NCBI GenBank assembly: GCA_947442255.1
Contig: CANEVO010000043.1
Span: 1-32,215 of the forward strand
Reading direction: 5' to 3'
Origin: Opitutia bacterium
GTDB lineage: Bacteria; Verrucomicrobiota; Verrucomicrobiae; Opitutales; Opitutaceae
Length of the DNA: 32,215 bases
Shown here: positions 16,715 through 25,794 of the stretch, piece by piece
How the letters are laid out: each line of letters opens with the position of its first letter
Position numbering within the stretch: position 1 is the first letter of the stretch
The notes under the pieces: generated by a model
What the model was told of the DNA's origin: nothing
The model's database searches: none
The model's input: the letters and a program-made list of their open reading frames with translations, nothing else
Position numbers and translations under genes: made by a program

Positions 16715-18403
16715 ATGCCCTCCTGCGATCGCGCGCGCGATGGTCTGTTGAAACTTCGCCCACGAAAATCTCGGCTTTTGTGGTGGGCAATTTCGTTGAT
16801 CACTTGGAGCGCGGCGGCCCAGACGGGACAGGACCTCAGGTTTACCTACCGTTCCGAAATCGATAACACCGACCAACCCTATCGGGTCTACGTTCCGAGC
16901 AGCTACCGGCCCGATCAGCCGATTGCGATGGTCTTTGCGCTCCATCAAACGGGCGACAACGAGAACAGCCTTTTTGAGGACGAGAAGCACTATCCCGCGA
17001 AATTGGGCGTCCGCAGCGCGGCTGAGAAATACGGAGTTCTCCTCGTGTCGCCCAACGCTCGCGGCACCACCGAGTATAGGGGGATCGGCGAAAACGACAT
17101 CTTCTGCGTTCTCGCCGACGTGAAAAAGCGTTTTCGCGTGGACGAAAACCGCATCTATCTCACCGGCCACTCGATGGGTGGAACGGGATCGGCGTATCTC
17201 GCCCTGCACCACCCGGATTTGTTCGCCGCCGCCGCGCCGTTGGCCGCGGCCTATAGTTTCCCGTGGCTGGCCGCCAATGCCGGCCACGTTCCCTTCCTCT
17301 GGGTCGGCGGCGAACTCGACGCCGAGTACTACCGGCAGGGCGTCGCCTTGGGCCTTTTTCGGATGAAAAGCCTGGGTTGTCCGGTCGAGTTCCTCGAACT
17401 GGCAGGCCAGGAGCACTACGGAACCGCCAAGGATTTCCATCGCGTCTTCGAATGGCTGCTTCGGCATCGCCGCGTCGCTCACCCGACAGCCTTCACTTTT
17501 GAAGTGGATTCTCCCCGGCATGCCCGAGCCTACTGGCTCGCCGTCGAAGCCATGGAGCAGCCGGGAAAGATCGCCACCGTGAAGGGACGAGCCGAATCCC
17601 GTCAACTGGCCCGTCTCGAACTGGAAAACGTGCGCGAAGTCGCGTTCTGGCCGGATCCCGCCGTTTTTGACGTGGCCCGGCCGCTTCGAGTGAAGATCAA
17701 GGACGAACCGGTTTTCACCGGCGTCGTCTCGCCCGCCCAGGAGATCGTATTCAACCGGGCAGCCGCGGGCTGGACGGCGCAACTCCGGTCGCGACGGGAA
17801 TACGCTCTCACCACCTATCGTCGCAACCCCGTCGCGTTTGCGCCCGAAGCGCTCGACATGGAAGGAACCGAATCCCGCTTGGCCAACTGGATCACGGATG
17901 CCATGCGACTCGCAACGGGCGGGGATATCGCCCTGTACAGCCGGCGGTCGTATCGCGGCCTCCCTCTGCCCGCCGGAACGGTGGATATGGTGGACCTCAT
18001 CCAGTGCAGCCGCCCGTTTGACCAGATGCTGGTCACCGCGCAACTGAGCGGCCGCGACATCATCGAGATCCTCGACGCAAACGTCCAGGATCCGGCGGCG
18101 GTCGCCAAAGGGGGCATCGCCTCCAATCTGCTGGTTCAGATGTCCGGCGGACAATACCGCTTCGATCGCAGACTACCTCCCGGGCGGCGGATCGTCTCAA
18201 GCAGCTTTCAGCCTGAACGAATTTACACTGTGGTGCTCGAAGGGCAGGTGGTTCAACGCGAAACCATGCGCCTCGCCGGGCGCTTCAGGAAGCTCGATCA
18301 TCGCGTGACCAACATTCCCTTTACGGTCGCGCTCCAGGGACACGCCGCGCGGTCCAGGGAATTGCGGGCCGTCCGCGAGGGCCGCGTCGAAGAAGTGAAA
18401 TAA
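16715..18403 (+). CDS. secreted alpha/beta-hydrolase esterase fused to a 5'-nucleotidase C-terminal domain
   Basis: The 562-residue product starts with a basic stretch and a membrane signal (LLWWAISLITWSAAA|Q, cleavage near 35). Residues about 40-255 are an alpha/beta hydrolase like PHB-depolymerase or feruloyl esterases. VYVPSSYRPDQPIAMVFALH contains the oxyanion region, LTGHSMGGTGSA (149-160) holds the nucleophile Ser153, Asp202 is a candidate acid, and EHYG supplies His234. Residues about 380-545 resemble the C-terminal domain of 5'-nucleotidases: ESRLANWITDAMRLATGGDIA (shown as ESRLANWITDAM, then RLATGGDIA), LPLPAGTVDMVDLIQCSRPF and MLVTAQLSGRDIIEIL. The metallophosphoesterase half that normally precedes this domain is absent. 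The usual NGG.IR substrate loop is changed to YSRRSYRG. It diverges from the yiaK-like gene over 216 bp and is followed by a Tat amidohydrolase on the same strand. Probably a periplasmic esterase; the fused domain's role is unknown. Confidence 0.77.
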   Translation: MPSCDRARDGLLKLRPRKSRLLWWAISLITWSAAAQTGQDLRFTYRSEIDNTDQPYRVYVPSSYRPDQPIAMVFALHQTGDNENSLFEDEKHYPAKLGVRSAAEKYGVLLVSPNARGTTEYRGIGENDIFCVLADVKKRFRVDENRIYLTGHSMGGTGSAYLALHHPDLFAAAAPLAAAYSFPWLAANAGHVPFLWVGGELDAEYYRQGVALGLFRMKSLGCPVEFLELAGQEHYGTAKDFHRVFEWLLRHRRVAHPTAFTFEVDSPRHARAYWLAVEAMEQPGKIATVKGRAESRQLARLELENVREVAFWPDPAVFDVARPLRVKIKDEPVFTGVVSPAQEIVFNRAAAGWTAQLRSRREYALTTYRRNPVAFAPEALDMEGTESRLANWITDAMRLATGGDIALYSRRSYRGLPLPAGTVDMVDLIQCSRPFDQMLVTAQLSGRDIIEILDANVQDPAAVAKGGIASNLLVQMSGGQYRFDRRLPPGRRIVSSSFQPERIYTVVLEGQVVQRETMRLAGRFRKLDHRVTNIPFTVALQGHAARSRELRAVREGRVEEVK

Positions 18404-18528
18404 AACCCGCACCCGACGCGGATTTTCGTCCGTCAGCTCACGATGGACGCACTCCCCCACGCGGTCGACGGTTGCCTCCGGTCAAAATGCTCCTCACTGA
18501 TTGCATTAATCTCGCCCCTTTCCTCCCC

Positions 18529-19470
18529 ATGAACAAAATATTCTCCCGTGATGTGACACCGGTCTCCCGCCGTCGATTTCTCGAAACCTCCGCGGTCCTG
18601 CTTGGCACCGCCTCCCTGCCCCGGGCCTTTGCGGCGGGCGCCGCCCCGGTGGCAGAACCGATCATCGATATGCACCAGCACGTGCAATACAGCGGTCGGG
18701 CGGACGACGTGCTGATCGGCCATCAGCGCACCCTGGGCGCAACCACCTCCGTGCTCATGCCCTCCGGTGATCGGGGCGACAACCATCCCGGCGGTTCGGG
18801 TGAACACGAGGCGGTGCTAGCCCTCTGCAAGGCTCATCCCGGGGAATTCGTTTTTTTTGCCAACGAACTTACGGACCACCCCGATGCTCCCAAGATCATC
18901 GAGCGGCAGCTGCGCCGCGGCGCGATCGGGATCGGCGAGCAGAAGTTTCGGGTCGATTGCGATTCGCCCAACCTCATGCGCATCGCCGAAGTCGCCCGCG
19001 AATTCGACGTGCCCATGCTCCTCCATTTTCAGGACGGCATGTACAACCGCCACATCGAGCGGTTTCACATCGTGCTCGAAAAATTCCCCACGGTTAAATT
19101 TATCGGCCATGCCACCGCCTGGTGGGCCGCGATCGACAAGAACTACAAACCCGGGACCAACTACCCCAAGGGAATCGTGACTCCCGGCGGCATCACCGAC
19201 CGCTACCTGACGGATTATCCGAATTGCTACGCGGAGGTTTCGGCCGGCTCCGGCAACGGCGCAATCGTCCGCGATGAGGAACACTATCGCGGCTTCATTG
19301 CCCGCCATGTCGACAAGCTCATGTTTGGCAGCGATTGCAGCGAAGGTACCGGCCGGGGACCGACCTGTTTCGCGGCCCGTACCCTCGCCGCCATCCGGAA
19401 GCTCTCGGCGAACAAGGCGGTCGAACGGAAGATTCTCTACGAAAACGCGAAGAAGATGCTCAAGCTCTGA
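18529..19470 (+). CDS. Tat-exported TIM-barrel amidohydrolase (amidohydrolase 2 family)
   Basis: The 313-residue product starts at the ATG giving a twin-arginine signal (VSRRRFLETSA, residues 12-22, cleavage around AFAAG). A longer in-frame start would bury that signal. Metal ligands are all visible: DMHQHV (His49, His51), LLHFQDG (His166), FIGHATAWW (His194) and FGSDCSEG (Asp269). The closing ILYENAKKMLKL helix is typical. Relatives are metal-dependent hydrolases or decarboxylases acting on lactones, amides or carboxylates. The export signal places it in the periplasm. It follows the esterase fusion by 125 bp on the same strand and may be co-transcribed with it. It is the third amidohydrolase-2-type protein here, and like the one at 8578 it belongs to the Tat-exported, intact group. 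Confidence 0.84.
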   Translation: MNKIFSRDVTPVSRRRFLETSAVLLGTASLPRAFAAGAAPVAEPIIDMHQHVQYSGRADDVLIGHQRTLGATTSVLMPSGDRGDNHPGGSGEHEAVLALCKAHPGEFVFFANELTDHPDAPKIIERQLRRGAIGIGEQKFRVDCDSPNLMRIAEVAREFDVPMLLHFQDGMYNRHIERFHIVLEKFPTVKFIGHATAWWAAIDKNYKPGTNYPKGIVTPGGITDRYLTDYPNCYAEVSAGSGNGAIVRDEEHYRGFIARHVDKLMFGSDCSEGTGRGPTCFAARTLAAIRKLSANKAVERKILYENAKKMLKL

Positions 19471-19559
19471 CGCGTGACCCGCCGCAACCCCATCTAAACC
19501 AGAGCGGGTTTCTTTAAACTGTAGCCGTTCTCTCGGGCACGTTACCCCTGCAATCGCCA

Positions 19560-19614
19560 AACCGGCGCGGCTACCCTCCAGCTTAAACCGGTTTACGGCG
19601 AGTTTGCGCCGGTT
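19560..19614. terminator. inverted repeats between convergent genes, possible bidirectional terminator
   Basis: AACCGGCGC (19560-19568) pairs perfectly with GCGCCGGTT (19606-19614). The 37-base loop holds a perfect 12-bp palindrome, TAAACCGGTTTA (19584-19595), which includes the stop codon of the heme-protein gene. The right arm lies in the coding end of that gene. A weaker AAACC/GGTTT hairpin followed by CTTT occurs near 19497-19515 for the plus-strand gene. No long T-tract is present. Confidence 0.35.
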
Positions 19615-22607
19615 GATTTCAGGTAGCTGATCAGGTCGTTCAGATCGTCCTTGGTCATCGACTGCTCCAGTCCGTCCGGCATGAGCGAGAGTCCCGAAGC
19701 GGTCAGGGAAGCGATATTGCCGCGCAACACGGCCTCATCCGTCCCAAAGGCGGTGCGCAGGGTGAGACTCCCTTCCGTTTCCGAGGCAAGCCAGCCGGAG
19801 AGCGTCCGCCCGTCCTGGGTCGTCACCGTCATCGCCTTGTAACCCGGAGCGACTTCGAAGTTTGGCACCAAAATATGCAGTAGCAGCGCCTCTGAGGGCT
19901 GGCTGCGGACCACCGTGAGGTCCGGTCCGACCTTGCCGCCCGCTCCGTTGTAGGTGTGACAGGCGGAACAGCTCCGGACGAACACTTCGCCGCCGTGGCG
20001 GGCATCACCCGGTTTGTCCAGAATGCTCCGGTAAGCGCGATACACCTGCATGCGATCGCCACTCTCTAATTCGTGAAAGATGCCTTCCGCCTCCTGGCGA
20101 ATCTTGGCATCGGCGTGTTTAAGGAGCTGTGTCCGCCGGGGTGATGAAATTTCCGGCGCTTTGATCGCTCCCGCGCGGATGGCCGAGAACAACACTCCAA
20201 TCATCTGCGGCTTCGCCACGAGCGTCGCGATGACCGCCTCTCTGATCTGTGGGGTGTAGCGCGTCCAGTTCGCTGGCTGGATCAGCATCTCCGCGCCGCG
20301 GGGATCGTCGAAACGTTCAAGCGCACGCACGGCTTGCAATTGCAGACCCGGAGCGTGCCGGGCATCGAGCAGGGCGCCCAACACCGGCCCCGACTGCTTG
20401 AAATCGGTATAACCCAGAAGCGCCACCGCAGTCACCCGCTGGCGGGTGGGCGCTCGCTCGTCGGCTGCAATTTTGGCCGCCTCGTGGAAAAACTTGTCCA
20501 GCGGAACGCCAGCGGCCGACGCTCCATCGGACGACAATAACGCGGCAAACGGACTGGCGGTATTTTTCCCCTTAAGCTCTGGCCGTCCGCGCAATCCCTC
20601 GGCCAGACCCAGGACCGACGGCATACGCCAGTCCAGGTCCGCCTGGCCGGCGAGCATTTGGGCGAGAAACTGCCGGCAAGCATCGAGCGGTGCACCTGCG
20701 CCAAAAACACGTCCCAAATCTTCCATGACCACCGCAAAGGCCTTGGGGTTGGTTTCGCGGATCCGACCGAGCGCTTCGAAAAATGCGGCCAGTCGGGTTC
20801 CCACCCCGCTTAGGACCGCCGCGCGCGTCCAGCGGTCTTCGCCGTCCCGGACTGCGACGGAGGCCAGTTTTCCCACCGCGCGCGGATCTTCCAGAGATCC
20901 CAAGGCGAGCGCCGCAAGAAAGCGGACCCGGGCGTCGGAATCATCGCCGCTGGCGAGCAGGGGAACGACGAGTTCCGGAGTCTTGGGGAGAAATTCCGCC
21001 GCGAGTGTCACGCCCTGCTCCCTGACGCCTGCGGTGGAATCGCGCAATGCGGTGAGAATGCTTGCGGTCGAGAGCCGGCCCAAGTCGCGCAAGATCCAAA
21101 GCGCGATGGTGCGGCTCTCCGGCAGCGCGGCGTCCGCCGCGCATTTCTCCAGCAGCGGAACGGCGGCCGGATCGCCGCGTTCCAGCAACAATCGTCGTCC
21201 CCGCTCGCGCCACCACACGTCCGGCGATTCCAAGCTGCGGCACAAATCCGCCACCGTGAAGCCCGGTGCGGGAGTCGCGCCCCGGGGGCCTTTCACGATC
21301 CGATAAATGCGCCCCGCACTTTTCCCGCCATCAAAGTTGAGTTTCGGACGCGTTTCCTCCGGGACATATTGTGGGTGGTCGATTTCACGCCGGTGCATGT
21401 CCGCAACGTAAAGCGCGCCATCAGGACCCTCGCCGAGAAAGACAGGCCGGAACCAGACGTCGGTCGAAGCCAGAAACTCCCGACCCTTGTAGGGAGTTTC
21501 GGACCGAAACGAGGCACCGTCCGGTCGCATCACCTGCCGGTGAACCAGGTTTTGCGCCGGTTCGCAGATAAAGACATTGCCGGTGTGCTCCGGCGAAAGC
21601 CCGGTGCCGCCAAAAACCAGCAGCCCGCAGGCCGACGTGAATGTCCCGGAATGCGGGTCGCTCATCAGTTTGGGAATGTAGTCCGCAGAAACGCTCGCCC
21701 GGCTGATCGGGTAGACCTTCGCCTCGGCTTGGACTTTCGAGACTTCCTGCACGGTATCCGCAAAAGCCAGATGGGGATTCCGTCGCAGATACGAGGGTTC
21801 CATGGTCATTTGCAGGACCGGCTGGCGATTGGTGGAACCGAAGCGCCGCCCAAAGGCATCGAAGGTGAGGCCAAATTGGGAACGGCCGCCCGTATTCTCG
21901 AACGTCAGCGACTCCGGGTCGAAACGTCCGTCTGCCGGAGAGAAAGTCACCGCCGGTCGCTCTGGGTGCTCGGGCGACGTCACCTTTCCGCCGTTCAAGC
22001 CGCTGGTGACATAGATCTTCCCGTCTAGGCCCAGTGTGGGATGACTCACTCGAATTTGTGCCGTCTTGGTCGCGTCAAAGCCGGTCAACACCACCCGTCG
22101 CTCGTCGGCCACGCCATCGCCATTTGTATCCTTGAGGTAGTAAATGTCCGGCGCGCAGGTCACGAAGACCCCGCCCTTCCAGAGAAGAATCCCGTTGGGA
22201 TAACTCAGGCCGGTTGCGAATTCGGTGCGGCGATCGTAACGACCGTCGCCGTTGGTATCCTCCAGCACGGCGATTCGGCCCTCGGGCGGGGCCTTTTTTC
22301 CGTCCAAGGGATCCGGATAGCCCCGGTTCTCCACCACATAGAGTCGCCGGTTCTCGTCGAAGGCAAAGGCCACCGGGTCGACGACGAGGGGTTCCGCCGC
22401 CACCAGTTCGATCCGGAGGCCCGGTTCGAGCTGGAATGCCGCGAGTGCCGCTTCCGGTGAAAGCGGCTGGAGGCGCTCGGCCGCGACTCCCAGCGCCGTC
22501 ATCAGGCCGACCGTCATGCCAGCCAGCGCACGCGGCATAAAACGGGTCAGTGAATCATGCCCTTTCAGCCATCGCGCGCGGTCGGCAAAGCGGTCGCTAA
22601 ATATCAT
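19593..22607 (-). CDS. secreted PVC-type heme protein: membrane-bound dehydrogenase-like propeller, HEAT repeats, CxxCH domain
   Basis: Reading from the ATG that overlaps the transporter stop (ATGA, 22604-22607) gives 1004 residues with a 23-residue leader before a signal peptide (MPRALAGMTVGLMTALGVAA). Starting at ATG 22536-22538 (981 residues) gives a cleaner signal, so the start is uncertain. The N-terminal half is a beta-propeller like glucose/sorbosone dehydrogenases, with two Ca-type loops (EDTNGDGRYD and KDTNGDGVAD). A helical HEAT-like region follows. The PVC heme-binding domain has RSCSACHTYNGAGGKVGPDL, with Cys880, Cys883 and His884, and closes with MPDGLEQSMTKDDLNDLISYLK. The family is large in Planctomycetes and Verrucomicrobia and presumed to pass electrons from sugar oxidation to c-type heme; almost none is characterised. 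It ends the seven-gene minus-strand run. Confidence 0.85.
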   Translation of the reverse strand: MIFSDRFADRARWLKGHDSLTRFMPRALAGMTVGLMTALGVAAERLQPLSPEAALAAFQLEPGLRIELVAAEPLVVDPVAFAFDENRRLYVVENRGYPDPLDGKKAPPEGRIAVLEDTNGDGRYDRRTEFATGLSYPNGILLWKGGVFVTCAPDIYYLKDTNGDGVADERRVVLTGFDATKTAQIRVSHPTLGLDGKIYVTSGLNGGKVTSPEHPERPAVTFSPADGRFDPESLTFENTGGRSQFGLTFDAFGRRFGSTNRQPVLQMTMEPSYLRRNPHLAFADTVQEVSKVQAEAKVYPISRASVSADYIPKLMSDPHSGTFTSACGLLVFGGTGLSPEHTGNVFICEPAQNLVHRQVMRPDGASFRSETPYKGREFLASTDVWFRPVFLGEGPDGALYVADMHRREIDHPQYVPEETRPKLNFDGGKSAGRIYRIVKGPRGATPAPGFTVADLCRSLESPDVWWRERGRRLLLERGDPAAVPLLEKCAADAALPESRTIALWILRDLGRLSTASILTALRDSTAGVREQGVTLAAEFLPKTPELVVPLLASGDDSDARVRFLAALALGSLEDPRAVGKLASVAVRDGEDRWTRAAVLSGVGTRLAAFFEALGRIRETNPKAFAVVMEDLGRVFGAGAPLDACRQFLAQMLAGQADLDWRMPSVLGLAEGLRGRPELKGKNTASPFAALLSSDGASAAGVPLDKFFHEAAKIAADERAPTRQRVTAVALLGYTDFKQSGPVLGALLDARHAPGLQLQAVRALERFDDPRGAEMLIQPANWTRYTPQIREAVIATLVAKPQMIGVLFSAIRAGAIKAPEISSPRRTQLLKHADAKIRQEAEGIFHELESGDRMQVYRAYRSILDKPGDARHGGEVFVRSCSACHTYNGAGGKVGPDLTVVRSQPSEALLLHILVPNFEVAPGYKAMTVTTQDGRTLSGWLASETEGSLTLRTAFGTDEAVLRGNIASLTASGLSLMPDGLEQSMTKDDLNDLISYLKSTGANSP

Positions 22608-23851
22608 GAATTTTCGTTGGCCGGGTTGTTGGCAACGATCCGCTTGATGGGATCGCGGAAGAAAATCAGGAAGATCACTAGGACGATCGTGGCGCCGATG
22701 CCCGGGATCATCCAGATCCCCTTCCAGTCGTAGTTCATGCCGGCGACGGGCGCCGCCAGATGGTGCGCGGCGAGCACTTTTCCCGCCAACAAGGTGCCGA
22801 CAAAGGCGCCGACGCCCCAAAGAATGAAGGCGATGAAGCCTTGGGCGGCGCCCCGGATGCGTTCGTTCGCCTCGTCGTCGACATAAAGCTGGCCGGCGAT
22901 GAAGAGGAAGTCGTAGCAAACGCCGTGCAGCAAAACCGCGGCGTAAACGAACATCGTCTGGAGGTTCGCCGCCCCCACGCTCTGCGCGAGGAAGAAGTAG
23001 CGCGCCGCCCAGCACAAAATGCCGATGAAGATTGTTTTCTTGTAACCGAATTTCCGCAGGAAAACGGGCAGCAGAAAGAGGAAAATGACGTCCGAAACCT
23101 GGGCGAGGGACGTTTTTGCCGCCATGTTGTCCCACTTCAACTCCGTGAGATAAATCCCCAGCATCACGAAGTAGAAATACAGCGGGATGCAGATCAGGAG
23201 CATGCACATGATGAAGATCGCGAACGACGGCTTCTTCAGCATCGCCAGCGCATCCAGCCCGAGGATCTCGCCAAGGCTGACATTGGCGCCCGTTTTCTTG
23301 GGCGGCGTGTGCGGCAGTGTCAGCGAGAAGAGGCCAAAAAAGATCGAAATGCCACCCGCCAGATAAAACTGAACCGCCGATTGTTCGCCCTTGATCAGGC
23401 TGAGCACCACCAGACCCGCGATCCAGCCGATGGCGGAAAGCATCTTTACCCGCGGGAAATCGGTCTTCGCGTTGGCCAGGTGGTGCAGCGAAAGGGAATT
23501 ACCGAGGGCGAGCGTCGGCACATACAGGGCACAATAAAGAATCAGGGTGGGATAAAACGTGCTGAAGACGTGCAGCCGTGGCAGACACATCAGCACCGCC
23601 CCGCCGAGAATTCCGAGCACGGCGAGCAGCTTTTCGGAGGCAAAATACCGGTCGGCAATCAGCCCGACGAAAAACGGCGAGATCATCGCGCCGATGGCGA
23701 ACGCCCCGTAGGCGGCGCCGATCTGGGCACCCTCGAACTTGAGCGTGTTCGCCATGTAGGTGCCCATGCTCACGTACCAAGACCCCCAGATAAAATACTG
23801 GAGGAACATGAACACCGAGAGCTTAAACTTGATCGCAGATTGGGTAAGCAT
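22604..23851 (-). CDS. MFS transporter, nucleoside:H+ symporter (NupG-like) family
   Basis: The 415-residue product starts with KFKLSVFMFLQYFIWGSWYVSMGTYM (quoted here as KFKLSVFMFLQYF and WGSWYVSMGTYM), the first helix of the NupG/nucleoside-permease group. Then follow IGAAYGAFAIGAMISPFFVG and LIADRYFASEKLL, the conserved loop between helices 2 and 3. About 12 membrane helices can be counted. In Verrucomicrobia and Bacteroidota members of this group often sit with sugar-catabolism genes, so the true substrate may be a sugar rather than a nucleoside. The stop overlaps the start of the heme-protein gene and the start lies 53 bp after the DUF1080 gene. The order secreted hydrolase, importer suggests uptake of the hydrolysis product. 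Confidence 0.82.
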   Translation of the reverse strand: MLTQSAIKFKLSVFMFLQYFIWGSWYVSMGTYMANTLKFEGAQIGAAYGAFAIGAMISPFFVGLIADRYFASEKLLAVLGILGGAVLMCLPRLHVFSTFYPTLILYCALYVPTLALGNSLSLHHLANAKTDFPRVKMLSAIGWIAGLVVLSLIKGEQSAVQFYLAGGISIFFGLFSLTLPHTPPKKTGANVSLGEILGLDALAMLKKPSFAIFIMCMLLICIPLYFYFVMLGIYLTELKWDNMAAKTSLAQVSDVIFLFLLPVFLRKFGYKKTIFIGILCWAARYFFLAQSVGAANLQTMFVYAAVLLHGVCYDFLFIAGQLYVDDEANERIRGAAQGFIAFILWGVGAFVGTLLAGKVLAAHHLAAPVAGMNYDWKGIWMIPGIGATIVLVIFLIFFRDPIKRIVANNPANENS

Positions 23852-23904
23852 GATAGGATTTGGGGTTGAGCGGGAAAGCGGAGGGATAAGGTGGCGGGAA
23901 AATA

Positions 23905-24768
23905 TTATTTCTTGAGCGGATGCAGTTCGAGCCGGCGGAAATAGATCTCAGCGCCTTCGGACTGGAAGAAAATCTTGCCTTCGGTCAGCGAGCCATCCCG
24001 GCCCTCGTTCACCTTCACGCCGTTGAGCAGGTAGACCAGGTTGCCACCGTCGGCGATGACCTCATAGCGGTTCCACTCGCCGACCGGCTTTTCGACATCC
24101 TTGGCGCCGCGAAAACCCAGCACGTCCTTCCACTGTGGATCGCGGAACTGCCAGTCGATACGTCCGCCCGTGTACTCCTTGAGTTCGCCGTCCGGGCTCC
24201 ACGACTTGCCCTTCACCGTGGCCTTCAGGCTCGGCTTGAGGGGTTGATCCTGACCTCGTTCGTAGCCGGGGAGCACGAGGATGTCACCCGTGCCGCCCTC
24301 GATGATCTGGGCCTCGATCGAACGCATCCAAGGACTGGTGAAAGTCTTGTTCATGTTGCCCTCTTCGCCCTGGCAATGCACCAGGATGCCGTTGTCACGC
24401 GTGCGGTTCTTGCGCTGTCCCCACGTCACCAGGCCCCAGCGAAATTCCACGACCAGATGGTAGTTGGTGTAGCGTTCCTTGGTGAGAATCCCGCCGTAGT
24501 GCTGGCCGCTGACGCGAATCGCCGGGGCGCCGTCGACTTGGTCAACCACCGTGAAAACCCGGTCGGGATCCTGCCGGCCGTGGGCGATTTCCCATGTGGT
24601 GAAGTTGGACAGATCCTTGCCATTGAACAAAATAATGGTCTCGCGCGGGGTGATCGGATCGGCCGCGAAGGCCGTCAGGCACGCACCGCAGAGCGCCAGT
24701 GCGAGGTAGGATGCGTGACGACGGCGGCCAGGCGCCGTGGAATTGGAGGAAGCGGCTGCACGATTCAT
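23905..24768 (-). CDS. secreted 3-keto-disaccharide hydrolase-like protein (DUF1080)
   Basis: The 287-residue product has a long basic leader and a signal core (ASYLALALCGACLTAFA|AD, cleavage near 36). The mature protein is a concanavalin-like beta-sandwich of the DUF1080/3keto-disac_hyd family. It has ETIILFNGKDLSNFTTWE at the start, NYHLVVEFRWG, NGILVHCQGEEG, SIEAQIIEGGTGDI, EWNRYEVIADGGNLVYLLNG and GKIFFQSEGAEIYFRRLEL at the end. Members cleave glycosides whose sugar carries a 3-keto group, made beforehand by a dehydrogenase. This one sits between a NagB-like gene (62 bp) and the transporter gene (53 bp). Two heme dehydrogenase-like proteins flank the same run and could supply the oxidised substrate; that link is inference. 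Length and motifs are ordinary for the family. Confidence 0.85.
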   Translation of the reverse strand: MNRAAASSNSTAPGRRRHASYLALALCGACLTAFAADPITPRETIILFNGKDLSNFTTWEIAHGRQDPDRVFTVVDQVDGAPAIRVSGQHYGGILTKERYTNYHLVVEFRWGLVTWGQRKNRTRDNGILVHCQGEEGNMNKTFTSPWMRSIEAQIIEGGTGDILVLPGYERGQDQPLKPSLKATVKGKSWSPDGELKEYTGGRIDWQFRDPQWKDVLGFRGAKDVEKPVGEWNRYEVIADGGNLVYLLNGVKVNEGRDGSLTEGKIFFQSEGAEIYFRRLELHPLKK

Positions 24769-24830
24769 AGGAATGGGGTAAGTTGATTTTCTGACGCGCG
24801 GGTTGAAGTAAAATCGATGGACCTTTTTGC

Positions 24831-25760
24831 TCAGTGCATCTCGACCTGGCAGGAGCCGATCCCACCGCGGTAGAAGTTAAATTGCACGTTCGGATGGTCG
24901 GCCAGCAACGACATCGGCACTGCACTGTCCGCAATGCGCTTGCTGATCATCAGCGTGGTCAGGCGTTGGCCAAAGGGGCTGTCGTGCGTCCCGGCCTGCC
25001 AGATGGAAACCTTCTCCGCTTTCCAGGTCTCGACCGGTCCAACGGTGATCGCCTTCGTGGGAACCAGAGCGATGTTACCACCACCCGAGGTGCGCGCGTT
25101 CTGGGCCAGAGTAACCGGATGCAAGTCCACAATGCGCGTCCCCAGGCGCCTGTATTCCGCGGGCGACGGCGGGGCGTCACGGTAAGCGCCCTCGCGTTTG
25201 ACCGGATCGTTGAAAGCCCAGTGCTTGGTGTCACCCTGCCCACCCTGCATGACCGCGCAACGGATCCCGTTCCACGTCGCGGCATAGGCGGCCACGTTCG
25301 CCTTCGGGAAATGCAGGTTGGTGTCCGGCATCATCAGCTCCGGGCGGATGCGGTTGAAGCAGAGCTCGCGATCGGCGCGCTCGAAGGAGAGCGGATGCGT
25401 GACCGGCGCCTCGGCTCCGTTTGTATACCACTCGTCCATGCCCCAGAAATGGGCCGACTTCAGCGACAGACCCAGGTCGTTCACGAGGCGGGCGACCAAC
25501 GGGAGTTGCTCGGTTGGTCCGATCGGCCCGCAAATACCCACCGGATTGTCCGCGGTCGATTGCCGCCACGCGGTGATGTATTCCAAGGCTTCGGCGACAT
25601 AAAAATCCTCAAGCGTATCGTAGAACACGACCCGGAACCCGTCGCGCGAAAGTTTTTGCATATCCGCAGGCGTCAGGCGGGCCGCTTCTTCGATCAGACC
25701 GTCATCCAAGGTGGTGTAGTCCCACCAGTCGGGGGCAATGGTGCTTAGTTTACGGGCCAT
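24831..25760 (-). CDS. divergent glucosamine-6-phosphate deaminase/isomerase-like protein (NagB/RpiA fold)
   Basis: The 309-residue product has no signal peptide and resembles NagB in key places. FWGMDEWY (105-112) corresponds to the NagB FNMDEY stretch carrying the ring-opening Asp (here Asp109). [13 protein letters not shown] (174-186) matches the GIG..GHIAFNEP loop, with His180 kept and the Glu replaced by Asp185. The phosphate loop, normally GGSTP-like, reads [11 protein letters not shown] (75-85). NagB turns glucosamine 6-phosphate into fructose 6-phosphate and ammonia. The changes suggest a different but related sugar, perhaps not phosphorylated. It lies 34 bp after a PIG-L deacetylase gene and 62 bp before the DUF1080 gene. 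That deacetylase-deaminase order fits the breakdown of an N-acetylated sugar. Confidence 0.75.
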   Translation of the reverse strand: MARKLSTIAPDWWDYTTLDDGLIEEAARLTPADMQKLSRDGFRVVFYDTLEDFYVAEALEYITAWRQSTADNPVGICGPIGPTEQLPLVARLVNDLGLSLKSAHFWGMDEWYTNGAEAPVTHPLSFERADRELCFNRIRPELMMPDTNLHFPKANVAAYAATWNGIRCAVMQGGQGDTKHWAFNDPVKREGAYRDAPPSPAEYRRLGTRIVDLHPVTLAQNARTSGGGNIALVPTKAITVGPVETWKAEKVSIWQAGTHDSPFGQRLTTLMISKRIADSAVPMSLLADHPNVQFNFYRGGIGSCQVEMH

Positions 25761-25794
25761 AAAATTTATGAAAGTGGATTGATTTTCGGATTTC

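Noticed and set aside
16673..18154. Open frame of about 493 codons on the minus strand
   Set aside because: Antisense shadow of the esterase/5'-nucleotidase-C gene, which has a signal peptide and catalytic motifs.
22760..23869. Open frame of about 369 codons on the plus strand
   Set aside because: Opposite the MFS transporter; very charged, repetitive composition typical of the antisense of membrane proteins.
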